From Pseudocercospora fijiensis CIRAD86 (lineage: Eukaryota; Ascomycota; Dothideomycetes; Mycosphaerellales; Mycosphaerellaceae), in assembly GCF_000340215.1 (NCBI RefSeq), contig NW_006921533.1, positions 1,224,192 to 1,288,191 of the forward strand: 64,000 bases of DNA. Reading direction: 5' to 3'. A program made the position numbers and the translations under genes. Position 1 is the first letter of the stretch. Each line of letters opens with the position of its first letter. The notes below the pieces were generated by a model. It did no database searches and had not been told where the DNA came from. It worked only from the letters and a program-made list of their open reading frames with translations. Positions 31,481-44,831 of the stretch are shown in pieces.

Positions 31481-34400
31481 GCTGGGAGTCGAGAAGGGTC
31501 GAATGAGGACAGCCAGGAAATCTGTCAATTTAGGACAGTGATACATGAAGCCATGTATCATTGTCACAAGAGAGCTAAGCCAGGGCAGTGCATGCGCAAG
31601 ATCAATGAGCCTCCAGGAAACAACAAAGCAAAGCACTATGGGACTTTTAAGGAACCCAACAGCCAAAGCATCGATGACCTCAGCCACTCCTTCCGCTTCG
31701 TCTCTATCTTTTGCGATTTCTTCTCGCCTTCTCCATGATCGCCACACTTATCACAAAGCTTGTCTCTTCAAAGAATCCACATCACTCAATCATACCTAGC
31801 CTAACTTCTCAATCGCCACCCATCCATCATCAAGTCTTACAGTCACTTGCCCGCCATCATTCTTCTGATCCTGAAGCATATCGATGCCTTTCGAATCACG
31901 TTCCATAATCCAATTCCATTTTCCTGTTCCTGGGCCTCGTGATTCTTTGAAAAAAAGCTAGCTCGTTCATCTCGACCAAGAAAGCCTTTATTTTTTTTTC
32001 TTTTCTTTTTTGAGGATGAGTTTCGAGTAGTGAAGACTTTTGAATAAGGTTGAGAGGTGGAAATTTTATGGGTTCCGATTGTTTCTGATGATTTTATGGG
32101 GTTGGAGATTTGGATCCAAAGACTGCTTCATTGATGTTGATGTTGCAAAGCGAAAGCTGTGCAGGTTTGTCTTGGCAAGGCCTTTCCATTGCCAGATCAA
32201 CTGCAGAATAGCGAAGCAGGTTGAATGCTGATCAAGATGCAGCAGGCCAGAAGGGACGAATGTTGTGAATTACCTCTGCCAGGTGACGAGACTGTTGTGA
32301 TATTGTTGCACGGCGTTCTGATCTGGGCCTCTGACTTGGGCAGATGAGGCTGGGCATTTCGCATCGATGTATTGCATTCGATCGGCTCATCAGCACAGGA
32401 GGTTCATGTTTGGGGACACAATTAAATCGACGTTCATATATGTATAGTAAAATTGTTCTGAGTCCTGAACTGCAATAAACTCGATAAATTCGTGCCTGAC
32501 TATCCCTCTGACACTTCGAAGGCTTACCCTGTTATTATTAAACCGTTGCAGTTATGGGCGCTTTCTGTTTCGAAGACAGCGCCATTGACTTTGCGGAAGC
32601 TGGTGCGGGCGCATTTCCCTGAGTCGCTTGTAACGCAAGTTGCAGATGCGGATTCTGTTGACGGCGCTTAACGCTTATGATTCTGAAGTTAGAAGGGCTT
32701 GCTGCGGCAGGAGTGCAGCAGGCGTGGAGCTTCGGCAGGGAAAGAGCTTCTTGCAGCTCTGCAGTTTGAAGTCACTATGAAGGTAACTTATTTCTTCTTG
32801 GTCGGTCGGCTGCGTGGGAGGACCAAACCGCGGCATCATTATCTGCTAATGACGAAAATTGATCTACGTGGCTTTTTTGCGGTAAAGGATCGCCCTCGGC
32901 TTCGCTTGCTCTACTGCGCTTGTGAGCCGGATAATTCGAAGATACATGACAACTTATTATGCTTCTGCGAATACACCACCAATTTCCCATGTGCTGCGGT
33001 ACCTATCATACATCTCACTAATAAGTTAGCTGTCGCAGGAAGAAGTCTGCATTGACTCTGAATTCCTCACACCCCAACAACGTCCCGACAGACTGGATCT
33101 ATACTGGGGCACGGACTTAATATCCCTGTGGAGTAGGTGGAGAGAAGGCATTATGACTCGCAGGACCTCGTGAAGCGGACGAATTGGTCTCAGGGTGAGA
33201 AGAGCTCTCTCGTCCCTTGAGTCGAGCACGACCTGCACAGACTTAGGACAGCCGAGTGGAGGCCATCAAATATGTCATCAATAAGTGCAAGTAAAACGCG
33301 AGGTATGGACGTTATCTCTGGAGCCCTGCAAGGTCGGGCGGGCATTAGATCTGCTTTGCTGCACAGGAGAAAGCGATGCTCGAGCATGTTATCCATTCCG
33401 AACGGAAAATGCATTGCGAGAGCTGGTCAGCAGTGCATCAGACGCAGGTGGCCGTCGATGGAAGGCGAGAAGAGAGGTCACGACGAAAGAAAGCGTCGAG
33501 AGTAGCTGCACTATGAACGATTTAGCCGTTTCATAATGTGGGCCCGTAGCGATAGCGCAAGTGGCGTCCCGTATGATTGGGAATGCGGGTAGCTCTCTTT
33601 GCTGCATGTCGGAAAGGCGCATTCGGATATTTTTCGAGACCGACACGCATCACTTGTGCGGGAAAGCAAACAACCACGCTGGCCTGCCCTGCTTTGGGGT
33701 GTGCAGCTGCATTGCCCGAACAAGTCTGCTCTTCCGTGCCTTCAGACAGTGATGATCAGTGAGACACAACCAAAATTCACGAGCGTTCACCTGGCTGGCG
33801 AAGCACAAGGAGCTCCGAGCCGAAGCCTAGCAAAGTCCATGCTACAGTACTGCAAATCATACATACTACCGTAGCGGCCCGGACCCCACTGACGGCGTGC
33901 AGGGAGCAAGATCCGTTGGTTCTGTGGCTAGCGGGCAGGACGCTGCCTCGTTGTGTCACGTACTATAGGCTTTGGATATAACTTTTGGCGGATCAGAGAG
34001 TGGAAGCTGAAACACACCTTGCGGAGGCATCAAACAGTGTCGCCGCGCGAGGGCGGTCTGGCACGGTGAGGTAGCATGGGCGGGCGACAGCGCTTTATTC
34101 CAGCGTCAAGTGCACTGCCAGAGGCCGCCTTCGAAGTACAGGCAGACATGGGGCTGATGTGATGCGATGCGGATGGTAAAAGTTGGCGGCCATGGTCGGA
34201 CAGCGTCGCCGGTGGTCATGTAGTCGTTAGGCTCACACCGGTACGGTACGGGCGTGTGCGTGCAGCCTTATGATACGAAAGGCGCCAAGCGGGTGCTAGA
34301 AATTAGAATAGTGCTAGCGGGCGGCTTACACCTTGCTGGCGCCAATACCTGAATCCTGTGCTAATCTTTGGAATTTGGCGAGCCTACATAACAGGCCATA

Positions 34401-35202
34401 GAATATCTGCCTTGCCTGCCCTCTCTACGTGTTCCTTTGGCGACACTCCTTTATGTAACATCCTGGGCGTGAGAGCCGCAGGCGCGTCGACCAGGACCAG
34501 CACCGTCCAGTGCCCACTGCCCACTGCCCTGCTGCCAGCTCGTCGCCCAGCTCCAGCTCCAGCTCCAGCAACAAACAACGCTGCGGCCACCATTCCAGCG
34601 CATATCTCGCCCAAGATCCCTTGCATACGTGCGCGCTGCCAACTCCTCCCCACACTCGCGCAGATGCAAGCCGCTGCCTCCAGGTCGTGTCCTTGAGAGG
34701 CACTCCAGTCCAAGGCAAATTAGCCTTTCGTCCCTGGGATAGGCCTTGCAGCACAGGAGTTGCACATAACCGTGTACTTGCCTCGACTCACATATCTCGG
34801 TCCTCCCTGGCAGCTGCCGACTTCGATTGATATCGCGGGCTCTCTGCCTCAGCCTGCCTGCCTTTGTACAGCACCACCACCAGCACGCGACTGGAATTTC
34901 GCACCACAGCGCCGCACATCCCATACACGTACAGCCCCAGAGCTTCCCAGCGCCAGTGTATAGTTCTCCAGCCCCACCCGCTACCATCTTGTCAGTCTGC
35001 CTGCGCGCGCTCCTCGCTGCACCCATTCCTGCTGACACCCGCGACCAGTCTTGCGCTTGCCATTTGCTGGCCCACCGTCGACGCACGCCTCCATTTCGCC
35101 ACGAATTCTCGAGCACCCATCCGACGCACAGCCTGACACCTCGCGACCCTGACGGCCATCTATACATTAATCTAGCTTCTCATACATACTTGCAAACCGC
35201 TA
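31481..35202. other. Long gene-free interval; probable leader of PUF gene at its right end
   Basis: About 3.7 kb show no gene I can support. A T-rich tract lies near 31,980-32,015. From about 34,480 to 35,200 the plus strand is C/A/T-rich with few purines, the usual look of a long fungal 5' leader. It contains short upstream ORFs, for example an 11-codon one (stop included) at 34664-34696. A 238-codon minus-strand frame at 34451-35167 is Cys/Trp/Arg-rich and looks like the shadow of that leader. No tRNA or other RNA gene was recognised. Confidence 0.45.
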
Positions 35203-38099
35203 ATGTCTCATGGTGCGACAAGCACCCAACATAAAATGGCCGTACGTATCCATACCGTCACGTTGGAGCCATGCAACTGACCCTCTTCGCAGGCACGAAC
35301 GTTCAATCTTGGAAATTCTGGTGTGAAAGAGCAGAGCAACAGCACAAACGGGAACGGCACCCTCACGAGCATATGGGGGAACAGTATCTGGTCCGACACG
35401 CGCGACACGCCAGTGTCGCGTGACAGCATGCACTCAGTCGCAAGCCTTTCCCACGATATCGAGGGCAAGACTGGCTCAGGCTCGTTAGTAGATTCGTCCG
35501 TCTCAGAAGACTACGCTGCACGATCGGCTTGGGGCGCAAAGCGAAATGCTGGCACCGGACGTTCCGTACCAAATGGACGATACCCAGACGCCAACATTGC
35601 GCAAGCGCGGAGCACTAGCAACGCCGGACTCCCGACATTGTCTGGTGCCAGTCAGGGCGTCATGAGCTTTGGCACGCGTCCGCCTTCAATTAACCTCAAT
35701 TCGACGGCCGCCCAGCCAAGGTCGAGCTTTGGCTCGGCCTTTGCTGGAAGTCTCACCGGACGCGGCAACGAAACGCAGGCACCGTTCAATGTCTATACCA
35801 AGTTCGACAGGCCTGCACCGCTGCCAACGGAACCCATGCACAGGAAGCCAGATTCTGCTATCGGAGGCTGGGTTGAATCGACGACCACACCGTCTCCTAG
35901 CGATGATCGGAAGCCGCAGTTTCCCATGCAGTACAGTCGCAACGGGAGCATGCCCACCTCGCGAGATGGAAGTCTCCCTCCGTCTCGTGGCGAGGACATG
36001 CCACCTCCTACTTTCACAAACTCGAATTACGGACGACCTTCCCAACGCGTGACGCCCGTAAGCTCTCGAGCCCCATCCATATCTTCCAGTCGCAACGGCG
36101 CGTATAATCCATACTTTAGCGTCAACGCAGATCAAGTTGCATCAGGCTTTGGCCAGGTCAGCCTCAGTGGAGACAGTCGACCAAACACCTCATACAAGCA
36201 GTCCAATGGCTATGGCAGCCACATTCCTTCAACATCTGTCGCTGTACGTCCACCGATGGCTACCCGCGGAAGCTCGTATGACAGGTCGCAAGAGGTCGAT
36301 GACATCGAGCTTTCGCATTTGAACTATCTTGGCGTGGATGAGTTCACGCCTCGATCGGCGAACGGCTTTTCATCGTCGCTCGCGGATCGCTACCTGCCAG
36401 GCGGTGCTTTTGAATTTCGACCCGGACAGCCCTACATGGGCAACAGCGTATCATCGCGACCATATGACTTATCAAGCGCGCAGCGGCCACCGCCAGATTG
36501 GCAGGGCCTTGCCAATGGTGCAATCAATCGAAGAATTCCGCCTGCTATCCCTGAACAGCAGGCATTCATGAATCCTGGATTGCAACACCTCATGGCTGCA
36601 CAGCTGAGAAATCCTTACATGTACAGTCCTTATGCGCTACAGATTGGCAACCCGTACCTTGGCATACTTCCGGTGGCCAATCTTGGGTTAGACGTTCCTA
36701 CCGCTTCGCGAGATGGCCCTGTTGGCGATGGTGTACAGTCAGCGCTGATGTACGAATTCAAGTCCAACACCAAAACAAAGCGGTATGAGCTTCGGGACAT
36801 CTACGACCACATTGCGGAATTCAGTGGCGACCAACACGGCTCTCGATTTATCCAGACTAAGCTCGAAACAGCCAACTCTGATGAAAAGGAGCGCGTCTTC
36901 CGAGAGATCGAACCCAACGCCATTCCACTCATGACGGACGTCTTCGGCAACTATGTAATCCAGAAATTCTTCGAACATGGCGATCAGACTCACAAGAAGA
37001 TCCTGGCAAACAAAATGCGTGGCCAAGTGTTGAATCTCAGCCTTCAGATGTACGGCTGTCGTGTCGTGCAAAAGGCACTAGATCATGTTCTGGTCGACCA
37101 ACAAGCGGCGCTCATCAGTGAGCTCGAGAACAACGTCCTGAAGTGTGTCAAGGACCAAAACGGCAATCATGTCATCCAGAAAGCTATAGAACGATGCCCC
37201 TCAGGGACCATTGGTTTCATCATCAACGCCTTCCAAGGTCAGGTGCAACATTTGAGCATACATCCCTACGGATGTCGAGTGATTCAGCGCTGCTTGGAGA
37301 AGTGTGACTTGCCTTCCAAAAACATGATCATGGCGGAACTCATGGATGGTATCCCTTCCATGATCTCAGATCAATTCGGCAACTATGTGGTTCAGCACAT
37401 TGTCTGCCACGACGAGGGACCTGGCAGGCAACGTGTGCTTGACACGGTCGCTCGTGGTCTTGAAGGCTATAGCAAGCACAAGTTTGCTAGTAACGTTGTG
37501 GAAAAATGTCTTGAGCGCGCTGATGATGTCTGGCGCCACCATGTCGTGATTGCATTGGCACACTCGAACCAACGCAGGACCGAAGGCGAAGGAGTTTTGT
37601 CTGGAATGATCAAGGACAACTTTGGCAACTATGTCATACGTAAGTGTTTCCCATTTACTAAGATTGTGTCCAGCTCACTAACTGTGCTGCAGAGAAACTT
37701 CTCGACACGCTCTGCCCGGAGGACTATCACATATTCCTTGACGCCTTGCACCCTGCAATGCAGGTAGCAAAACGCACTGGTTGCGGCAAGCAGGTCATGT
37801 CAATCGACAAGAAGATGAACAAGTTCGATTCGTACCGCAACGGCTCTCTACTCGGCAGCAATCCCATTTTTGGTCGACCCACACCCATGAATGGCTTCCA
37901 GCTGCCATTACCAACGCCGCCGTTCGCGAGCAATTATAACTCTGCCACTACCACACCTCCGCCACTCACTTCGGACACGCAGAATCTACAGTCATCTGGC
38001 CTTCCCAGCGTCAACGGTGACGCTGTCGAAGGCGCTGCCGTCAGCCGCAAAGGCAGCGAGCCATCAAGCATTCAAAGCATCGATGGCGTACAGAGGTGA
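35203..38099 (+). CDS. Pumilio-family (Puf3-like) RNA-binding protein
   Basis: A sequence-specific mRNA-binding protein that typically promotes decay or repression of its targets. There are three exons: 35203-35241 (or from the better-context ATG at 35236), 35293-37639 and 37693-38099; introns are 51 and 53 bp, giving 930 or 919 residues. The first 450 residues are Ser/Asn/Pro-rich. Eight PUF repeats follow, with recognition segments in order SRFIQ, NYVIQ, CRVVQ, NHVIQ, CRVIQ, NYVVQ, SNVVE and NYVIQ. The last one is created by the exon 2-3 junction. This code is that of human Pumilio and yeast Puf3, so the expected target is the UGUANAUA element. A 100-residue tail follows. In yeast, Puf3 controls mRNAs for mitochondrial proteins. 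Confidence 0.92.
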
Positions 38100-39396
38100 C
38101 TATTTTAATCACGGAACATGACCAACCACCTACACTCATTCAAGTCGGGCGCATGGGATGGTTGAAGAACAACCTTTATTAAGTGGAGGTTTGCATAGCA
38201 TGGCGTACAGAAGCTTTTTCCATGGACAAATACCATCTTTGCCAGCTTACATCGCTGGCACTACTACAGGAAGCATATGGGTACAGGTCGTTTGGGATAT
38301 CGACGGGTATTGTCTATTTTCTTTGTATCGGTTACATGAGGCATGGATATGATCACTAAAGTGTACGAATGGGCAATGGGATACCCGAAGAGATATGTAG
38401 GACGTAGTCAGCACGGACGGAAATTTGGGAGGGCTTTTGAGCCTGGTGGTTTTTTTTGCTGCGATGCGAGTTCGTCTCATCTCATGTTCTTCTCTAGTAG
38501 AGACTCTCGTCTTGGTTTCTTGACCTTGCTATGAACACTGAGTCCGGAAGTTTGCCATTCCATGGTTTGCGGAGTATGGGGAGTGGTTATCTATAGAGCA
38601 GCTTTGCCAACGCATGAATTTAAGTAAGCCATTGCTTGCGGGTCACTTGGCACCATTGCCGCACCAATCAATATATAGATCGTAGCCAATAACTAACTCG
38701 ATGATGAAGATTCGATGCGAAAGGCATACCGGCTCTTCGCCGGCTTATGCCTGTGATTCCCATGCTGGCTCATAAGCTCATGGACTATCCATGTCTTACG
38801 GTTTGCCCCGCGTCCGTGGCTCTCGGCTGTAATTCAAATCGGACCTCAGTAGCAGCAGTCTGATCATCTAGACCTGTTCCATCTGGAAATATAATGTACA
38901 TGACGACGAAGTGAAGTGCATTCAAAGCTGTGGCGACCTTGGCCGAGTATTCGCTGGACAAGTGGATGGTGTGTATGCTTGCGTCTGTAGAATCTCTGTT
39001 GATATGTGGTTGGGTTGGAAGCAACCGCAAAGAGAGCATTGAGGTGACGCTTTAAGCGGCAGTGCATATCAAACACGCGATAAAAGTGCTTAGTCTCATG
39101 TTGAGTCACACATTGTCGTAATGGCTTCGTCCTCGGTCGGCGTATATGATACTGGCGGAAAGTGGAGGCAAAGTGGATGCAAAGAATGATGAATAATGCA
39201 GGAGCAAGATTTGAGCGCTGCGGTCGCCCGAGTTCCTCCCGACTGCCGTGCCGAGCGGCTTCGCAGCTCTCTATTCAAGATCTGAGCTCAACCAGAGTGA
39301 AACATCGCGAGTTTCCATTTCTCTTTCTTCCCCTCCTAGTATTCTCTTCCTCCATAGCCCTGGTCCGGCACCTGCACACGCGACCATACCGCCAAC
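38100..39396. other. Gene-free interval between PUF gene and adenylate kinase
   Basis: No gene is supported in about 1.3 kb. The right end (39,290-39,390) is CT-rich and probably the adenylate kinase leader. Confidence 0.45.
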
Positions 39397-40411
<1,015 letters not shown>

Positions 40412-40957
40412 GAGCACATTGCGCTTGTTGCGAATCATTGATGTCCTAACGCTGTGGTGATGGTGATGGTGATGGGAAGGAATGGAAAAGGCTACAGTTA
40501 GCCCCCGACTTTACCGCCGCGTGTTGCGTAGGCGGCCGTTGGTGAGTGTGCATAGAAAGCCTTAATTTGCATGTGTAACATAGGGCGTCTTGTATCAGTA
40601 GTCCCTAATACAAGAGTATGAACGTTCTGACCAGCTGCCGCTGCGGCTGCCATCACCGGTGTTCGCGACTTCCGATCAAGATCTTGCACGGCAGGAGCAT
40701 CGCGAGCTTGAGAAGCGTCACTTGCTTGTGACGGACCGACTTTCGACGAGACCTTTCGATATTTGTGACTTCGATCACGGCTCACACTGCATCGATTTGA
40801 GCGATCGATTGCAGACAGCACTGGCAAGCACTTTGCCCCTATGCTGTGAAGCTTGCTAACGGTCACGCAGGCAAAATCGATCGTCTATGCGTGACACTGA
40901 CCCGTCGCAGCGTTCACTGGGCTTTCGAGAGATATTAGTTGCGCCACGCAGCTCACT
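40412..40957. other. Spacer with GGTGAT microsatellite
   Basis: Three to four GGTGAT units lie near 40455-40475 in the adenylate kinase 3' flank. Nothing else was recognised. Confidence 0.45.
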
Positions 40958-41737
40958 ATGGCAACTGCTGCTACAAGCGTCCTAGAGGACACGACGAACG
41001 AATCCACGAAAGCCGTTCACCGCTGGTGTAGCAAAAGCAAGACTCAGACACCGACGTCAAAGATGTCTGCTCCACTAGCAGAGCGCACAAACACCAGAAG
41101 CACATTCACCACCACCACCAACGGCTCTACGACCTTTTTGCCTGAGCTCTACAGCACTCCGCCTATGCCAACGTTCCAAAAACCCAATATGGAAACACCA
41201 ACACCACTGAAGAAAGGCAAGGACAGGGTCGAAAACACTCCAACTCGACCATACATTCCACGTCGACCCGTGGGCGACTTGGGCGCACAGTCTCGCGCCG
41301 CTGCTCCGAGATCACGCGCTTTCTACACCACGACGCCCCTCATCGATCGTGTCCAAGAGACTCCACCACTACCGTCAGCCTGGGTTAGAGACCACGACCG
41401 AGCAATCTGCATCCTCGACGCCAGAAATTACACCTTGCCGGCTATCGTGGCAAAGATTCGTCGAACTTTCCCTCAAATCCGTGGCACCCTCACTCCTGCC
41501 ATGATCGACAAACGCCTGAGACAACTTGATCAAGATGTCTACATAAATTACTGGAGCGTCGGACTGGCCAAGAGCGATGAGCGTGACAAGGAGAGATCGC
41601 GAAAGCTCATGATGAGCCCGGTCAACGAGGCTGGAAAGGACGACAGTAAAGCATTGCTGGAGAACGATGATACTTTCAGGCTGGATAAATCGGACATGGC
41701 TGCTTTGAGGGTGATTGCACATGACCAATGGCTTTGA
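40958..41737 (+). CDS. Uncharacterised protein with a conserved-looking C-terminal domain
   Basis: A single exon of 259 residues starting at a good ATG. I do not recognise the family. The first 135 residues are Thr/Pro/Ser-rich and probably disordered, with repeated short TP and PR motifs. Residues about 140-205 (from WVRDHDRAICILDARNYTLP to YINYWSVGL) look folded, with alternating helices and a tryptophan at each end, reminiscent of small helix-turn-helix or Myb-like domains. The final 50 residues are charged. It lies in tandem after adenylate kinase and converges on the ClpX gene. Confidence 0.65.
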   Translation: MATAATSVLEDTTNESTKAVHRWCSKSKTQTPTSKMSAPLAERTNTRSTFTTTTNGSTTFLPELYSTPPMPTFQKPNMETPTPLKKGKDRVENTPTRPYIPRRPVGDLGAQSRAAAPRSRAFYTTTPLIDRVQETPPLPSAWVRDHDRAICILDARNYTLPAIVAKIRRTFPQIRGTLTPAMIDKRLRQLDQDVYINYWSVGLAKSDERDKERSRKLMMSPVNEAGKDDSKALLENDDTFRLDKSDMAALRVIAHDQWL

Positions 41738-42108
41738 GAGGACGGGGAACTGATGAGTGACAGGGCTATGAGCGAGGCGCAATGAGAGTCGATTCTGGTC
41801 TACCGAAGTCGCAATCACTGGGCGAAGTCGAGGCTGGAGGCGTTAGGCGTAACACTATCACGGACAATTTTCTGACTGGATATCGGAGCCATGTATCTTG
41901 AGCGCGGCACAAACACTCATTTCGTGGGCGAGCGGGCATGGGATATGAATAAATTCTCAAGGACTATGGAGGCAACGCTCATGCGGCGGACATGAGGACG
42001 ATGATTATGAGCGCACAGAGATATCAATATTGCAATTCTGGGGAAATGCTTCATAGGTCTCATCATTTCATAATACATGGCTTCCAATAAATCCTTTGAG
42101 CACGCGTT
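41738..42108. other. Convergent 3' flanks
   Basis: Nothing recognised between the unknown gene and the ClpX gene. Confidence 0.45.
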
Positions 42109-44010
42109 CTACACGAAGCCTGCTGCACTTGCCTTTTCTCTGTACTCTTCAAACGTCTTGGCAGCGCCACCAATACTATTATTCCTCGCCCTAGCTTCGA
42201 ACTCCGACTCCGAAGCACCTTCATCCCTTCGTTTCTTTTCCTCCCACGCCTCCTCTTCCTCGGAAATCACGTTTCGGAACTGTATCTGCTGACCTCTCGC
42301 AAAGTACACAGCACCAGATCTACGCTCCGCCACATCTTCATTGATGAGCACGTATTTGATTCCACTTCCAGGAGTCTCGAACATGGCGTCCGCTAAGAGT
42401 CGTTCCATGACGGTTCGCAAACCTCGGGCTCCGGTCCCAGTCTTGCTGGCAGTTGTGGCGATTGCGTGGAGTGCTGGAGTCGTGAAGCGTAATTCTATGG
42501 ATGAGAGTGCGAAGAGTTGCTGGTATTGTTTGAGGAGCGAGTTTCGGGGTTCCGTGAGAACTTTTACGAGAGCTTCTATGGATAGCGATGAGAGGGCGCA
42601 GGAAATTGGTATTCGCCCTACGAGCTCCGGGATTAGCCCATACTTTTGCAGGTCTTGAGGTTCCACGAGATCGAGAGTGTTGAAAGTCCGCTTCTTCGGT
42701 TTTCCAGCGTGTTCGTCTTCTGCCGGCGCTGGGGGTTGGTAATATGGTAGGTGCTTTTCGAAGAGCTCGTCCTCGCCCTCCAGCACTGTTTCGTGAGCAT
42801 TGCTTTCAGATGATCCTGGTGCTGCCCGAACTGTGGCCCCAAAGCCTATGCTTCCTTTCGATATACGATCCAAAACCATCTTGTGCAGTCCATTAAAGGC
42901 TCCTGCGCAGATGAAAAGAATATTGTCCGTTTTCACGTTATACACTTCGCCTTTGCCGCCTCCACTTTGATCTCTCATATTCCCGCCTGACAGAGGGCTA
43001 TTCGTTGGGTAGCCAGAGCCTTGACCTTTGCGCGGACTTTCGGAACCGCGTTCCTGTTTGGCTTGGACCTGTAATGTGGTACCTTCGATGATTTTGAGGA
43101 GAGCTTGTTGTACTCCTTCGCCGCTTACATCCTTCCCGTGCGACACCTTCGCGGTGGCAATCTTGTCTATTTCATCAAGACAGATGATGCCTTGCTCAGC
43201 CCTGGTCACATCGTAATTCGCGGCAGCAAGCAGTCGCTGTACGCACACCTCGGCATCTTCGCCGATGTATCCTGCTTGTGTGAATGGCGTGCAGTCCGAC
43301 ATGCTAAACGGCACTTCCAGGACTCTTGCCAATGTCTTCGCCATCAAGGTCTTGCCTACGCCTGATGGCCCGAGTAATAACACATTGCTCTTTTCAACAT
43401 TCAACGGGGTTGGATCGTGCAAAGGCGGCGGAGGCCCAGGCCCATTGTGCTGCAAAGGTCTTCGCTGGTGAGTCGAATTGGGGGGATATACGTGTATTGT
43501 GGTCTGTTGCTGACCAGGAAACTCGTCTTCAATTTGCCAATCTTTCGTCAGCGATGGAACCGCGATTCCTGTTTTAAGCTCGCCTTCTCTACCTTCTACA
43601 GGATGTCTTGGATTCTGTGCCATTCGCCGTCGCTCTTCGGCGGCAGCTTCCTCTTGCTCCTCTTCATCGCGCCGCTGCAGCTCCTGTATACGCTGGTAAT
43701 GATTGTATACTGCGGTAGCCAAAGTCTTCTTCGCCCGCTCCTGTCCAACGACGAATTGATCTAAGTGGTCCTTGAGAATGGTGGGTGTTATGCGTGGAGC
43801 TCCAATGTTTGATGCATCTCGAAGCGGGCCTTCTGTTGGACCACCAGGCTCATATATGCCTGTAAATGGCTGATTCGTGAAGTCCGAGCGGATATAGCTG
43901 CCAGAGTCCAACGATCGATACGAACTACTGAGGTGGCGTCGTATGATAGCTGATATTCCCAGGTAAGTAAGCCTAGCTCGTGGCGGATAGGTAGAGGTGA
44001 GCGTGGCCAT
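42109..44010 (-). CDS. MCX1: Mitochondrial ClpX-type AAA+ unfoldase
   Basis: An ATP-driven unfoldase of the mitochondrial matrix. It is a single exon of 633 residues starting at the ATG at 44010; the frame upstream opens only with GTG. The N-terminus is basic and Ser/Arg-rich, a likely presequence. Visible motifs are Walker A GPSGVGKT, pore loop GYIG, Walker B ICLDEIDK, and the ClpX-specific [10 protein letters not shown] segment with its arginine. The zinc-binding domain of bacterial ClpX is absent. Large inserts rich in Glu/Arg/Pro lie before Walker A and between Walker B and sensor 1, making it longer than yeast Mcx1 (about 520 residues). No IGF-type ClpP-docking loop was seen, though the region is hard to judge. 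No clpP gene is in the window. Confidence 0.92.
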   Translation of the reverse strand: MATLTSTYPPRARLTYLGISAIIRRHLSSSYRSLDSGSYIRSDFTNQPFTGIYEPGGPTEGPLRDASNIGAPRITPTILKDHLDQFVVGQERAKKTLATAVYNHYQRIQELQRRDEEEQEEAAAEERRRMAQNPRHPVEGREGELKTGIAVPSLTKDWQIEDEFPGQQQTTIHVYPPNSTHQRRPLQHNGPGPPPPLHDPTPLNVEKSNVLLLGPSGVGKTLMAKTLARVLEVPFSMSDCTPFTQAGYIGEDAEVCVQRLLAAANYDVTRAEQGIICLDEIDKIATAKVSHGKDVSGEGVQQALLKIIEGTTLQVQAKQERGSESPRKGQGSGYPTNSPLSGGNMRDQSGGGKGEVYNVKTDNILFICAGAFNGLHKMVLDRISKGSIGFGATVRAAPGSSESNAHETVLEGEDELFEKHLPYYQPPAPAEDEHAGKPKKRTFNTLDLVEPQDLQKYGLIPELVGRIPISCALSSLSIEALVKVLTEPRNSLLKQYQQLFALSSIELRFTTPALHAIATTASKTGTGARGLRTVMERLLADAMFETPGSGIKYVLINEDVAERRSGAVYFARGQQIQFRNVISEEEEAWEEKKRRDEGASESEFEARARNNSIGGAAKTFEEYREKASAAGFV

Positions 44011-44330
44011 CAAGGGCGGCACCTAGGAGACGGAGCACCAATGCAGGCCAAGACAGGTCCCAAAGGACACAGAAGCACTTGAGAGTGGTAGGTGAATGGG
44101 TCACATAGGTCACTGCATAGCAAGGTACTATAGTCTGAGCTCTCTACTGTAACAGGGCCCCACAGATTACGGCAGGCTAGCCGAGAGGTCCATGCACTTC
44201 GCGCTAGTGATCGCGCTAGTGCTCGCGCTTTTGTATTTCAACTGTTACTCCAAATGCTTCCTCTTTCCTCTCCACTTCAGATTCGACCACCATCAACACC
44301 ATCAGCAGATACACACACTTGTCGCTTTGG

Positions 44331-44658
44331 CATGCGCGAGGAGGGCGGTCTCTTCGCATGATTTGGCCAGGTGTGATTACGATTGCTCCACCCATGAAGA
44401 TTCGCGGTGACCCATCGACTTGCTGAGCGACTTTCGCGCTGCCTGCTGGCGTACTCCCGCTACGATACGACACGACACCACCAATAGCGATGCGACGGCA
44501 TGTATGTGCACTCGACGACTCAGCATGCGCGAGGAGGGCGGTTTCTTCAAACGACTAGGCAGGTGTGATTACGATTGCAACCACCTATGGAGATTCGCAG
44601 CGACCCATCGACTTGCAGAGCAACTTTTGTGCTGCGTGCTGGCGTATTCCCGCTACGA
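44331..44658 (+). repeat. Diverged direct duplication of about 135 bp
   Basis: Positions 44331 to about 44466 and 44524 to about 44658 are two similar direct copies sharing long identical words (CATGCGCGAGGAGGGCGG, GGTGTGATTACGATTGC, GACCCATCGACTTGC), with scattered substitutions. The period is 193 bp. They lie in the upstream region between the divergent ClpX gene and the coiled-coil gene. Each copy contains different short frames, so a coding role is unlikely. Confidence 0.85.
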
Positions 44659-44831
44659 CGTCCACTCGCCCCTTCCGCCTGAGTGGAGTTTGATTGGTGA
44701 GTACAATCTCAACGTTTCCTTGCAAGAAAAACAATTCAAGAATCCTTTTCATCATTTGTCAATGCCCCTTTCTATCTCGTATTTCCTTGCGTCCCCATTA
44801 GCCGCTTGATTTTTTCGGGCGTCTAGAGGGG

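Noticed and set aside
33000..34300. Possible RNA gene in the long interval
   Set aside because: No B-box, snRNA or rRNA signature was found in the places examined.
34451..35167. 238-codon minus-strand open frame rich in Cys, Trp and Arg
   Set aside because: It mirrors a C-rich plus-strand leader; the composition explains the open frame and no motif is present.
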